Source: an uncultured Clostridia bacterium
GTDB taxonomy: Bacteria > Bacillota > Clostridia > Christensenellales > Pumilibacteraceae
Direction of reading: 5' to 3'
Length of the DNA: 64,000 bases
Assembly (NCBI GenBank): GCA_947598585.1
Contig: CANQFK010000002.1
Coordinates: forward strand, 30,484-94,483
The translations under genes were made by a program, and so were the position numbers. The notes below the pieces were generated by a model. That model worked only from the letters and a program-made list of their open reading frames with translations. It was not told the DNA's origin and did no database searches. This document shows positions 1-6,721 of the stretch, one piece after another. Every line of letters begins with the position of its first letter. The stretch's first letter is position 1.

Positions 1-564
1 TTCGGGACTTGCCGTAGCCATATCCCCGACGGTGTTGGGGAGTTTTTTGTAATCGCCGACGGCAAACCAAGACTTTCTTGCGTCGGTCGTGCCGTTTTTA
101 AGGGTGCGGTGCAATTCCTTTATAAAAGCCTCGGTGATGGGCTTTTTTGCATTTTCGATAACGAGGTCGATACATTTGAAATGATTTGCCGTTTCGACAA
201 TATCGTCCACTCTTACGGTACCGCCTTCTATCCCGATAGTGTTCGTTTCAAAAATATACCGCGTCTGATCGTGCGTGAGGCGGCTGCCCTCGATATGATT
301 TGAATTGTATGTCAGTTCTATCTGGACCTTGTGATAAATACCGCCCGACAGCCTCGCGTTTTTTTCCTCGGTCAGAACTTCCAAAAGAGTGGTGGGGGCG
401 GACCTTTTGTTGATCCGATCGGGCTTTTGCGCGTCCTCGGGGATATTCCAGGTTTTTCCCGTCAGAAAAGCGCCTTCGATTTTTCCGAGCGCACAATAAT
501 TACGAACGCTTCTTTCGGACAAATCCCATTTCTTTGCCGTTTCGGTCACGGACAGATATTTCAT
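1..564 (-). CDS. Fic family protein with N-terminal helix-turn-helix, partial (C-terminus outside window)
   Basis: 188 codons run off the left edge. The start ATG at 564 follows a GAGGTG ribosome binding site. Residues 1-50 (MKYLSVTETAKKW, then SERSVRNYC and TWNIPEDA) look like a MerR/excisionase-type winged helix. Residues 70-188 match the N-terminal part of Fic proteins. They include SNHIEG, which fits the inhibitory (S/T)xxxE(G/N) motif of self-inhibited class II Fic enzymes. Fic domains transfer AMP or other phosphate-containing groups to proteins. The catalytic HPFxxGNGR loop would lie beyond the window, so activity cannot be judged. The fused DNA-binding domain and repeated TTATCGGCAA sites in its promoter suggest autoregulation (inference). 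Confidence 0.85.
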   Translation of the reverse strand, partial: MKYLSVTETAKKWDLSERSVRNYCALGKIEGAFLTGKTWNIPEDAQKPDRINKRSAPTTLLEVLTEEKNARLSGGIYHKVQIELTYNSNHIEGSRLTHDQTRYIFETNTIGIEGGTVRVDDIVETANHFKCIDLVIENAKKPITEAFIKELHRTLKNGTTDARKSWFAVGDYKKLPNTVGDMATASPE

Positions 565-582
565 TTTGGTCACCTCGCTTAA

Positions 583-611
583 AGTATACCATATTATCGG
601 CAAAAAAGCAA
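583..611 (-). promoter_or_regulatory. SigA-like promoter of the Fic gene
   Basis: On the minus strand, TTGCTT (606-611) and TATACT (583-588) are separated by 17 bp, just upstream of the Fic ribosome binding site. The spacer contains one copy of TTATCGGCAA. Confidence 0.65.
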
Positions 612-655
612 GATTTATCCCTGCTAAATTATATTATTTTTGCCGTTATCGGCAA
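594..655. promoter_or_regulatory. Candidate operator pair for the Fic/HTH protein
   Basis: TTATCGGCAA occurs at 594-603, inside the Fic promoter spacer, and again at 646-655. The second copy is part of the palindrome TTGCCG-TTAT-CGGCAA (640-655). The spacing is 52 bp, about five helical turns. That an HTH-Fic protein binds here is inference. Confidence 0.45.
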
Positions 656-694
656 TTGGGATTACAATTTGGACCGCTTTAATAACTTGATATA

Positions 695-724
695 ACAATA
701 CCCGTACATTTTTGTGTACGGGTA
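695..724 (-). terminator. Terminator-like hairpin after the SGNH-like gene
   Basis: A perfect 10-bp inverted repeat (699-708 and 715-724) with a 6-nt loop lies 40 bp after the minus-strand stop at 764. The U-tract on the minus strand is weak (TTGTTAT), so termination may be partial. Apart from this hairpin, the 565-763 gap holds only the Fic promoter and operator-like sites. Confidence 0.5.
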
Positions 725-763
725 GGTGATTGCGTAAAAAGTAATGACCGCTTGGTGGAAAAT

Positions 764-1309
764 TTAAAGCATGGTCATTATCTCGGTAAAGTCAAGTTCG
801 CGATGAACATACAATTTGATAGCGTTGAAAACGCTTATTTCGGGTTTGGCGCAGTTGAAAGCCGAAGACAAGTCTATGAATCCGCATCCGTTTTCGGCGC
901 ATAACTTTTTAAGGGCAATATTGTATTTGTCATGAAGTTCGCTCTTTGCCGCTATGGATACGACATAAATATTGGCATTACATTTGTTATGAAGGCAACA
1001 CAGCAGCCATTCGTAAGACGCGATGAACTCGCTTGTTTCCATGCCTTCGCACGCTTCGATATCGCCTAAATTGATAAATACTTTACACGGGCAAAGATCT
1101 AAAACAAGATCTTCAAGAGCGTCGCAAACATCGGCGACCGACGCGCCTCGTACGCTTCGGTTATACACTTTTTCGTCGAGTTTAAACGTTTGAGCGAGTT
1201 CCGTAAGCGGCAAAGAGGCGAAAAAATCGGATCCCACAAAAACTATTCCGCCTTTTGTCGCTACGCTGTTGATATTACGGAATTTGTTCAATTCATTTAT
1301 ATCTATCAT
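764..1309 (-). CDS. SGNH/GDSL-like protein, possibly degenerate
   Basis: 181 aa with no signal peptide or membrane segment. VGSDFFASLP near residue 25 resembles the block I GDS motif of SGNH hydrolases. NRSVRGASVADV and FINLGDIEA resemble blocks II and III. The C-terminal block V DxxH is not obvious (only LYVHREL is present), so esterase activity is uncertain. The start overlaps the upstream membrane gene by 4 bp (ATGA) and has a GGGAG ribosome binding site, indicating translational coupling. The substrate is unknown. Confidence 0.55.
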   Translation of the reverse strand: MIDINELNKFRNINSVATKGGIVFVGSDFFASLPLTELAQTFKLDEKVYNRSVRGASVADVCDALEDLVLDLCPCKVFINLGDIEACEGMETSEFIASYEWLLCCLHNKCNANIYVVSIAAKSELHDKYNIALKKLCAENGCGFIDLSSAFNCAKPEISVFNAIKLYVHRELDFTEIMTML

Positions 1310-1626
1310 AATGATTTCTCCCTTGGCGGTTGCGCCACATTGATTTCTTTTTTTGATTGTTTGTCATGCCAAAGATTGATGAAATATACCGCGAGATTGA
1401 CGCTTACCGACAAAATATTGATAAAATATACGATAAGGACATAGCCGATGTTGCCGGATAAAAACTTGCTCGCTATGCCTGCGATATAGCCGAACATTAT
1501 CAATAAGATGAACGGCAAACTCATGGATCTTGCGGTCCTTGCCTTTATGTTCTTGATGACCGATAGCGGCCAGGATACGCCGAAACATATAAGCATTATT
1601 GTTTCTAAAATTTCAGGGACTGTCAT
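1306..1626 (-). CDS. SemiSWEET/PQ-loop-like small membrane protein
   Basis: 106 aa with three hydrophobic segments (about residues 5-20, 37-57 and 62-85). ICFGVSWPLSVIKN carries the SWP variant of the PQ-loop, followed by KARTARSMSLPFILL, a pattern seen in bacterial SemiSWEET/MtN3-like proteins. SemiSWEETs are half-size, dimerising sugar facilitators, but the substrate here cannot be read from sequence. It is translationally coupled to the downstream SGNH-like gene and divergent from the LysR regulator, which may control it (inference). Confidence 0.65.
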   Translation of the reverse strand: MTVPEILETIMLICFGVSWPLSVIKNIKARTARSMSLPFILLIMFGYIAGIASKFLSGNIGYVLIVYFINILSVSVNLAVYFINLWHDKQSKKEINVAQPPREKSL

Positions 1627-1650
1627 TTTCTTTTTTTCTCCTTTGCGATC

Positions 1651-1680
1651 ATTATATCATTGACAAAATATAAAGTCTAA
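1651..1680 (-). promoter_or_regulatory. Promoter of the SemiSWEET-like/SGNH-like operon
   Basis: On the minus strand, TTAGAC (1675-1680) and TATAAT (1651-1656) have an 18-bp spacer. The site overlaps the divergent lysR promoter. Confidence 0.55.
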
Positions 1681-1688
1681 TATATAAT
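1660..1688 (+). promoter_or_regulatory. Perfect-consensus SigA promoter of the LysR gene
   Basis: TTGACA (1660-1665), a 17-bp spacer and TATAAT (1683-1688) match the consensus exactly. It overlaps the minus-strand promoter of the neighbouring operon. Confidence 0.8.
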
Positions 1689-1697
1689 TAGTATTGA

Positions 1698-1712
1698 TTT
1701 GATAATATCAAA
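1698..1712. promoter_or_regulatory. Palindromic LysR-type operator candidate
   Basis: TTTGAT-AAT-ATCAAA is a perfect palindrome with the T-N11-A layout typical of LysR binding boxes. It starts about 10 bp downstream of the lysR -10, so binding there would repress lysR. Confidence 0.5.
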
Positions 1713-1733
1713 GTTATATAAAGGACTATCATT

Positions 1734-2594
1734 ATGGAATTGACTCAACTGAAATATTTTATGGAAGTGGCTTCTTCGGAGCACATAACAAAAAGCGCGG
1801 AAAAGTTGCATATAGCGCAGCCTGCGCTGACGCAGGCTATACATAGGTTGGAAGACGATATAGGTGTAAAACTCTTCGAGCAGAAAGGGCGGGGGATAGT
1901 GCTGACCGAATACGGCAAACATCTTGAACGATCCTTAGATCCCATATTGTACAAACTCGAAAAGATCCCCGAGGAACTACGGCGCATGGCAAAACTCGAT
2001 CGCGATACCATTCGCATAAACGTTTTGGCAGCCTCCGCTCTCGTTACCGAGGCGATCGTGGAGTATAAAAAAAGATCCGAAGTCAACTTTTCGGTCTTTC
2101 AGAACAGCGACGGCGTAAGCGATATAGAGGTCACCACAAAAATTTTGTATCATGTGAGCCGCGAAAGGCGTGATTTCGAAATTGCGATCGACGAGGAGAT
2201 CTTCCTTGCCGTTCCCAAAGATAAGTTCGGAAATTCCGTATCGCTCAAAGATATCGCAAACGAAGGCTTCATTTGCTTGCAAGGTTCAAGACAATTCCGC
2301 GCCATATGCGACAAATACTGTCACCACCTCGGATTCAAACCCAATGTCATATTCGAGAGCGACAATCCCTCCGCTGTCAGAAATGCCATTGCGGCAGGCA
2401 TGGGCGTAGGTTTTTGGCCGCAATTCACCTGGGGCGACGCCGAAAACGAACATGTAAGGCTCGCAAAGATCACCGACTTTCCTTTTAAACGCGATATCGT
2501 GATCGCTTATAATTATGCAAGAGCCGACAACGACAACATTCGCGGATTTTTCGAATATCTCAAAAACTTTTTTCTCTCGCGAAGATCCCGATGA
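1734..2594 (+). CDS. LysR family transcriptional regulator
   Basis: 286 aa. Residues 1-60 form the LysR winged helix (LTQLKYFMEVA, AEKLHIAQPALTQAIHRLE, KLFEQKGRGIVLT). The remainder is the periplasmic-binding-like effector domain, including AIAAGMGVGFWPQ. The effector domain is slightly short between residues 125 and 150, where the usual strand linking its lobes seems compressed. Start ATG with AAGGA upstream. It is divergent from a SemiSWEET-like/SGNH-like operon and the promoters overlap, so that operon is its likeliest target. The ligand is unknown. Confidence 0.9.
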   Translation: MELTQLKYFMEVASSEHITKSAEKLHIAQPALTQAIHRLEDDIGVKLFEQKGRGIVLTEYGKHLERSLDPILYKLEKIPEELRRMAKLDRDTIRINVLAASALVTEAIVEYKKRSEVNFSVFQNSDGVSDIEVTTKILYHVSRERRDFEIAIDEEIFLAVPKDKFGNSVSLKDIANEGFICLQGSRQFRAICDKYCHHLGFKPNVIFESDNPSAVRNAIAAGMGVGFWPQFTWGDAENEHVRLAKITDFPFKRDIVIAYNYARADNDNIRGFFEYLKNFFLSRRSR

Positions 2595-2600
2595 TAGTTT

Positions 2601-2622
2601 TTGACGAAAATTGTGGTATAAT
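2601..2622 (+). promoter_or_regulatory. Extended -10 promoter candidate for the YjbR-like gene
   Basis: TGGTATAAT (2614-2622) is an extended -10 element. TTGACG lies only 10 bp upstream, too close for a standard -35. Confidence 0.4.
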
Positions 2623-2672
2623 ATAGTAAATAATCGAAACAAACACTTGACGGTTACGGAGGAGAAAACGGA

Positions 2673-3449
2673 ATGTCCGAACAAAAAAGTTGCGGTGGTA
2701 CGCGAAAAAGCGTTTGCGAATTTGTCGAAAGGGCATACGGCACCGTGCCCGAATACCTGTGGGCAAAGTTCCCGCAGTATGCGGTCTTGCGCCGTACGGA
2801 CAACAAAAAATGGTATGCGGTCATAATGAACTTGCCAAAAAGCAAATTCGGGTCGGGTGGCTCGGAGAGAATCGATGTTATCGCTATCAAATGCGTGCCT
2901 GCGGAGCGGAATATCTTGCTCAGCCTCAAAGGCTTTATGCCCGCATATCATCTTAACCGTGAAAATTGGATAACCGTTCTTTTGGACGGCACCGTCGACA
3001 ACGAGCCGCTTTTCGCATTGATTGATAAAAGTTACGAACTCGCAAAGGACAAAACAAGAAAGCAGATCCGTACCGAGCCGACAAGTTGGCTCGTGCCCGC
3101 CAATCCGAAATATTACGACGTCGAAAAGGCGTTTGCAGAAAACGATGTTATCATCTGGAAGCAGAGCAGTTCCGTAATTGTCGGGGATACGATCTATTTA
3201 TATATGGCGGCGCCATATTCGTGCGTACTTTACAAATGCAAGGCAACCGAAGTCAACATTCCGTATGAGTATTCGGACGGCAATCTGAGTATGAACAAAG
3301 TAATGAAGATCAAACGATTATATACATACGATGAGCATGCGTTCGACTCCGCCGTTTTGAAAGAACACGGCATAATTTCCGTGCGAGGTCCTCGCAGCGT
3401 TCCGTACGGCTTGCGCTGCCGACTCGAAAAGGCGAGCGAAAATAAATAA
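2673..3449 (+). CDS. MmcQ/YjbR family protein with C-terminal PUA/EVE-like domain
   Basis: 258 aa. Residues 10-115 match the YjbR/MmcQ (CyaY-like) fold: GTVPEYLWAKFPQYAVLRR, then KWYAVIMNL, then YHLNRENWITVLLDG and a DKSYELA helix. Residues 130-255 look like a PUA/EVE-type fold: TSWLVPANPKYYDVEKAF, VIIWKQSSSVIVGD, IYLYMAAPYSCVLYKC. YjbR proteins are proposed DNA-binding proteins, and EVE-like folds bind modified bases or RNA. The role of the fusion is unknown. GGAGGAGAA precedes the start ATG. It is an isolated gene convergent with the XRE regulator. Confidence 0.75.
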   Translation: MSEQKSCGGTRKSVCEFVERAYGTVPEYLWAKFPQYAVLRRTDNKKWYAVIMNLPKSKFGSGGSERIDVIAIKCVPAERNILLSLKGFMPAYHLNRENWITVLLDGTVDNEPLFALIDKSYELAKDKTRKQIRTEPTSWLVPANPKYYDVEKAFAENDVIIWKQSSSVIVGDTIYLYMAAPYSCVLYKCKATEVNIPYEYSDGNLSMNKVMKIKRLYTYDEHAFDSAVLKEHGIISVRGPRSVPYGLRCRLEKASENK

Positions 3450-3478
3450 TTTTTATATTCGCTCGGACGATCGTCCGA
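3433..3478. other. Inverted repeats between convergent genes
   Basis: CGAGCGAA (3433-3440) pairs with TTCGCTCG (3458-3465), and TCGGAC-GATC-GTCCGA spans 3463-3478. They overlap, so they could alternate. Neither is followed by a T-run, so intrinsic termination is doubtful. Confidence 0.3.
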
Positions 3479-3491
3479 CAGAGCGCCGCCC

Positions 3492-3983
3492 TTACAGCGT
3501 GACGATCGTAAAGACAATAAGACCGATCATAAACAGCAAAACCACTATTCGCGAAATGACGTAGGGCAGTAGCATCTTTTTTGCCGAAATTCTCCTGTGA
3601 CCCGGAGAGGAAAGAAAGCCGAAGACAATATACAATACGGCGGCAATCGTCCCGACTATATTCAAATAAGGTAGCTTGAAAAAGTATGCGACAAGCGTAC
3701 AAGCCGTCGCCAAAGCGAGAAAGCAGATGGCTATACAGTACATTATTCTTGTCCTTTTCGCGTCGAGCGCTCTTTTTGTTTGGACGTCGCTGTCCGAGAT
3801 AAGATCGTCAATGCTGACGTTGAACAATTCCGAGATCGATTTCAGGCTGTCGATGGCGGGAAAACCTTTGTCCGTTTCCCATTTTGAGATCGCCGTGCGC
3901 GTCACATACAATTTTTCCGCAAGGGCTTCCTGTGTAAGGCCGTTGTCTTTTCTGAGTTGTTTGAGTTTTTCGCCGAACTTCAT
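3492..3983 (-). CDS. XRE-family regulator with membrane-embedded C-terminus
   Basis: 163 aa. Residues 1-65 are a Cro/C1-type helix-turn-helix (LKQLRKDNGLTQEALAEKL, VTRTAISKWETDKGFPAID, SISELFNVSIDDLI). Three hydrophobic segments follow at about residues 80-100, 105-125 and 137-160. HTH proteins with this tail occur widely in Clostridia and may sense membrane or cell-wall state, but the target is unknown. GGAGG precedes the start. It has its own promoter and is convergent with the YjbR-like gene. Confidence 0.85.
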   Translation of the reverse strand: MKFGEKLKQLRKDNGLTQEALAEKLYVTRTAISKWETDKGFPAIDSLKSISELFNVSIDDLISDSDVQTKRALDAKRTRIMYCIAICFLALATACTLVAYFFKLPYLNIVGTIAAVLYIVFGFLSSPGHRRISAKKMLLPYVISRIVVLLFMIGLIVFTIVTL

Positions 3984-4006
3984 TATTCGTGCCTCCTTAT
4001 GCTTTG

Positions 4007-4035
4007 ATTATACATGATTTTGTGCGAAAAGTCAC
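4007..4035 (-). promoter_or_regulatory. Promoter of the XRE regulator gene
   Basis: On the minus strand, GTGACT (4030-4035) and TATAAT (4007-4012) have a 17-bp spacer. Confidence 0.55.
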
Positions 4036-4141
4036 GACACTATTGCTCACATTCGCCTGTTTTAGGCGGCTATAAGGCGAGAATCTTCGTTACAAACGCC
4101 AAGGACTCATATAATAAAGTGCAAAAGATCCGAAAAAACTC

Positions 4142-4170
4142 TTGACATAAGGAATATGCGGTGATACAAT
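4142..4170 (+). promoter_or_regulatory. SigA promoter of the FMN riboswitch transcript
   Basis: TTGACA (4142-4147), a 17-bp spacer and TACAAT (4165-4170) end just before the riboswitch P1 stem. Transcription would start close to 4177. Confidence 0.8.
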
Positions 4171-4173
4171 ATA

Positions 4174-4288
4174 ATCGCTTAGGGGCGAGGTGCAAATCCT
4201 CACCGACGGTTATAGTCCGTGAAGCCGCAATGGCCCGATTGGGTGAAATTCCCATACCGACGGTTACAGTCCGGATGAAATAAGCGAT
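4174..4288 (+). ncRNA. FMN riboswitch (RFN element)
   Basis: The conserved RFN blocks are present in order: AGGGGCGAGGTGCAAATCCTC, then ACCGACGGTTATAGTCCGTGA, then GATTGGGTGAAATTCCCATA, then CCGACGGTTACAGTCCGGATGAAA. The closing P1 stem is ATCGCTT (4174-4180) with AAGCGAT (4282-4288). FMN riboswitches turn off riboflavin uptake or synthesis when FMN is abundant, which fits the downstream RibU domain. Confidence 0.95.
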
Positions 4289-4328
4289 CGAAAAAATATT
4301 TTCGCGCTCCTAAAAAGGAGTTTTTTTT
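4289..4328 (+). terminator. Riboswitch expression platform: terminator overlapping the Shine-Dalgarno
   Basis: A first hairpin, CGAAAA/TTTTCG (4289-4304), is followed by CTCCT-AAAA-AGGAG (4307-4320) and eight T residues (4321-4328). The second hairpin has the form of an intrinsic terminator, and its 3' arm is also the only ribosome binding site for the ATG at 4329. It could act on transcription, translation or both. Confidence 0.7.
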
Positions 4329-5399
4329 ATGTCCGATCAAAAGGTGTTTTCGACAAAAAACATTGCGCGCATAGCCGTATTTTCGGCATTCGCGACAGTA
4401 TTGTATGCTTTTGTGAAGTTCCCGTTGCCGTTCATGTTCCCCGGCTTTCTGGAATTTCAGATATCCGAACTTCCCGCATTGCTCGCGGGCTACATGATGG
4501 GACCCGTCGCGGGCTGTTTGGTGGTCCTTATAAAGACGCTGCTCAAAATGCTCATCATGGGCACTCACACCTCGGGAGTGGGCGAGTTGGGCGACTTTTT
4601 GCTTGGCATTACGTTCGTCATAACGGCTTCGCTCATCTACAAAAAGCATCGCAGCAAAAAAGGCGCGCTTATCAGCCTCGTAGCGGGATCTGCGGCGCTT
4701 ACCGTCGTGTCGCTGCTTGTCAACGCGTTTATTCTCATACCGTTCTATTCCGAAGTCATGGGTATGGAAGCTATCGTCGATCAGATGACGGGACTGTTTC
4801 CGAACATAACGAAACAAAACTTCATGCTTTACTACCTGCCGCTTTCCGTCCTGCCATTCAACCTTTTAAGGTGCATATTTAGCAGCGTGATCACGTTCCT
4901 TGTTTATAAGCGGCTTTCAAGATTATTTGACAGAATATTCGAGCCGCAAGAAAAATACTTGATTATAAACGGAAAAAAGTGTATACTGAAAGACGTGGTT
5001 ACCGATTCCGAAAAAGAAACGTTCGATCTCGGCTATAAGCTGGGCAAAAATCTCAAAGGCGGCGAGATTATTTTGCTGCGCGGCGATCTCGGCGCGGGCA
5101 AAACTGTCTTTGCGCGCGGAGTTGCCTCTGCACTCGGCGTAAAGGAGAATGTTCTCAGCCCCACGTTTACATTGCTCAACTGCTACGACGGCAGGCTCAA
5201 AATGTATCATTACGACGCTTACAGGCTGTCGAACGCGGAAGAGGCGGAGGAAAAAGGTCTTACCGAATATTTCGGGAACAAGGACGGAGTTTGTCTTATC
5301 GAATGGCCGGATAATATTTCGGACGTCATTCCCGGCGACTCCATAAAGGTAGACATAAAATATTTGGACGAAAACAAGAGGGAGGTGCTCGTTTGCTGA
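4329..5399 (+). CDS. ribU-tsaE: Fusion of riboflavin ECF transporter S-component RibU and tRNA t6A protein TsaE
   Basis: 356 aa in one open frame. Residues 1-210 are a RibU-type S-component with about six membrane segments (ISELPALLAGYMMGPVAG, KMLIMGTHTSGVGELGDFL, MLYYLPLSVLPFNLLRC). From about residue 222 the protein is a complete TsaE ATPase: VVTDSEKETFDLGYKLG, Walker A GDLGAGKT near residue 252, SPTFTLLNCYDG, YHYDAYRL and CLIEWPDN. TsaE supports threonylcarbamoyladenosine formation with TsaB and TsaD, and tsaB lies two genes downstream. RibU is under FMN riboswitch control. A promoter-like site and an in-frame GTG lie at the domain junction, so TsaE may also be made separately. The missing stop codon between the two should be confirmed in relatives. 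Confidence 0.85.
   Translation: MSDQKVFSTKNIARIAVFSAFATVLYAFVKFPLPFMFPGFLEFQISELPALLAGYMMGPVAGCLVVLIKTLLKMLIMGTHTSGVGELGDFLLGITFVITASLIYKKHRSKKGALISLVAGSAALTVVSLLVNAFILIPFYSEVMGMEAIVDQMTGLFPNITKQNFMLYYLPLSVLPFNLLRCIFSSVITFLVYKRLSRLFDRIFEPQEKYLIINGKKCILKDVVTDSEKETFDLGYKLGKNLKGGEIILLRGDLGAGKTVFARGVASALGVKENVLSPTFTLLNCYDGRLKMYHYDAYRLSNAEEAEEKGLTEYFGNKDGVCLIEWPDNISDVIPGDSIKVDIKYLDENKREVLVC
4959..4987 (+). promoter_or_regulatory. Internal promoter candidate at the RibU/TsaE junction
   Basis: TTGATT (4959-4964), a 17-bp spacer and TATACT (4982-4987) lie inside the coding sequence exactly where the RibU part ends. The in-frame GTG at 4995 opens the TsaE domain, near the expected transcription start, and would be leaderless. 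Confidence 0.5.
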
Positions 5400-5686
5400 C
5401 AAGTAAACAAAGAGCGAAATTAAGGGCGCTTTCGAGCAATTGCGAGCCTATATTTCAGATAGGCAAGGGCAATTTGAGCGACGTTCAACTCGGCGAAATA
5501 TCCGCCGCATTAAATAAGCGCGAACTCATAAAGATATCCGTGCTCAAAAGCTGCGACAATACCGCCGAAGAACTTATCGACGAGATAGCGACGTCGCTCG
5601 GAGCCGAACCCGTGGCGGCGATAGGCAGCAAGATCATACTTTACCGCCGCAGTACGGATAAAAAGGTAAAACATATAGAATTATGA
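5393..5686 (+). CDS. yhbY: YhbY/CRM-domain RNA-binding protein
   Basis: 97 aa, the size of stand-alone CRM proteins. LTSKQRAKLRALS, then PIFQIGKGNLSD, then ALNKRELIKISVL and the GSKIILYRRS strand define the domain. YhbY-type proteins associate with large ribosomal subunit precursors. The start is a TTG at 5393 that overlaps the tsaE stop and is preceded by GGAGGTG. The stop overlaps the tsaB start by 4 bp, so the genes are translationally coupled. Confidence 0.88.
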   Translation: MLTSKQRAKLRALSSNCEPIFQIGKGNLSDVQLGEISAALNKRELIKISVLKSCDNTAEELIDEIATSLGAEPVAAIGSKIILYRRSTDKKVKHIEL

Positions 5687-6282
5687 GATATCTTGCGATA
5701 AACACGGCGGCGCCCGTTATCGAAGTGGCGGCGATCTTCGACGATGCCGAAAAATTTTTCACGCTCGAAAAGGTCATGGCTGCCGAACAACTTCTGCCCG
5801 CGATAGACGGCATTGCGGACGAAATGCACGTTAAACTCGGCGACTTCGACAGCTTTGTCTGCGTTATAGGTCCCGGCTCTTTTACGGGCATAAGGATAGG
5901 CGTAAACACGGTGCGCTCGTTCGCGTACGCTCTCAAAAAAAAGGCGTACGGAGTAACGTACGGCCGCTTGATGGCATACAATATAAACGGCGGCGCGGTC
6001 ACATTTGCGGACGGCGGCGGAGAGGTGTGCTATGCGGCGGCTTACGACGGCGACAAAACAGTCGACGGACCCGTGTGCATATATAAGCGCGACGCCGAGC
6101 GTTATTACGAAAAATTCGGCTTTAAGGCTATTTCCGATTTCGATCTGCCCTTTTGCACGCCGTACAAGCCGAACCTGTACTCAATGAAAAAAGCGGCGGA
6201 GTTCGCCATAAAAAACGGCGGCGACACGCAGCCTCTTTATATACGCAAACCGCAACCAGATCGTAAGGAAAGTGACATATGA
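5683..6282 (+). CDS. tsaB: tRNA threonylcarbamoyladenosine biosynthesis protein TsaB
   Basis: 199 aa, slightly short for the family (about 220-240). The N-terminal ASKHA fold is clear: YLAINTAAPVIEVA, the helix EKVMAAEQLLPAID, and the signature VIGPGSFTGIRIGVNTVRSFA at about residues 62-82. TsaB dimerises with TsaD and works with TsaE and TsaC to form t6A37 on ANN-decoding tRNAs. Its position after tsaE and before rimI is the usual Firmicutes order. tsaD is not in the window. Confidence 0.92.
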   Translation: MRYLAINTAAPVIEVAAIFDDAEKFFTLEKVMAAEQLLPAIDGIADEMHVKLGDFDSFVCVIGPGSFTGIRIGVNTVRSFAYALKKKAYGVTYGRLMAYNINGGAVTFADGGGEVCYAAAYDGDKTVDGPVCIYKRDAERYYEKFGFKAISDFDLPFCTPYKPNLYSMKKAAEFAIKNGGDTQPLYIRKPQPDRKESDI

Positions 6283-6707
6283 ATATCGAAGAACTGAATC
6301 TTAAAGACGTAAAAGAAATTGCCGCAATGGAAAGCAAGTACATTTACTATCCGTATTCGGAAAGCGTACTTTGCGAGATCTTGAAAAATCCCAATTGCCT
6401 TGCGCTCAAAGTCGTAGAGGACGGCGTTTTGGCGGGGTATATCAGCGGTCAATTCGTTATAGACGAATTCAATATAAATAACGTCGTTATAAAGGAAGCG
6501 TATCGCAGAAAAGGTTATGCGTCCGCGCTACTAAGCGAAGTCATAAAAGAATGTCAAAAGCAAAAGATAAAAAAGTTGTATCTCGAAGTGGCTACTACCA
6601 ATGAGGCGGCTCAACAGCTGTACGCGAAATTCGGCTTCAAATTTTCTTATGAACGAAAAAAATACTACGGCGATCAAAGCGCGTTGGTCTTGATAAAGTC
6701 TTTGTAA
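6279..6707 (+). CDS. rimI: RimI-like GNAT N-acetyltransferase
   Basis: 142 aa. It is a GNAT fold with the acetyl-CoA loop IKEAYRRKGYASALL (Q/RxxGxG/A type) near residue 75 and LEVATTNEAAQQLYAKFGF near residue 110, both typical of RimI (ribosomal protein S18 alanine N-acetyltransferase). It overlaps tsaB by 4 bp. Members of this branch may acetylate other N-termini, so the substrate is inferred from context. Confidence 0.85.
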   Translation: MNIEELNLKDVKEIAAMESKYIYYPYSESVLCEILKNPNCLALKVVEDGVLAGYISGQFVIDEFNINNVVIKEAYRRKGYASALLSEVIKECQKQKIKKLYLEVATTNEAAQQLYAKFGFKFSYERKKYYGDQSALVLIKSL

Positions 6708-6721
6708 GCGGAGCGTAGAAA

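Noticed and set aside
3433..3478. Terminator between the YjbR-like and XRE genes
   Set aside because: Good inverted repeats exist but no T-run follows on either strand, so it is listed only as a low-confidence repeat.
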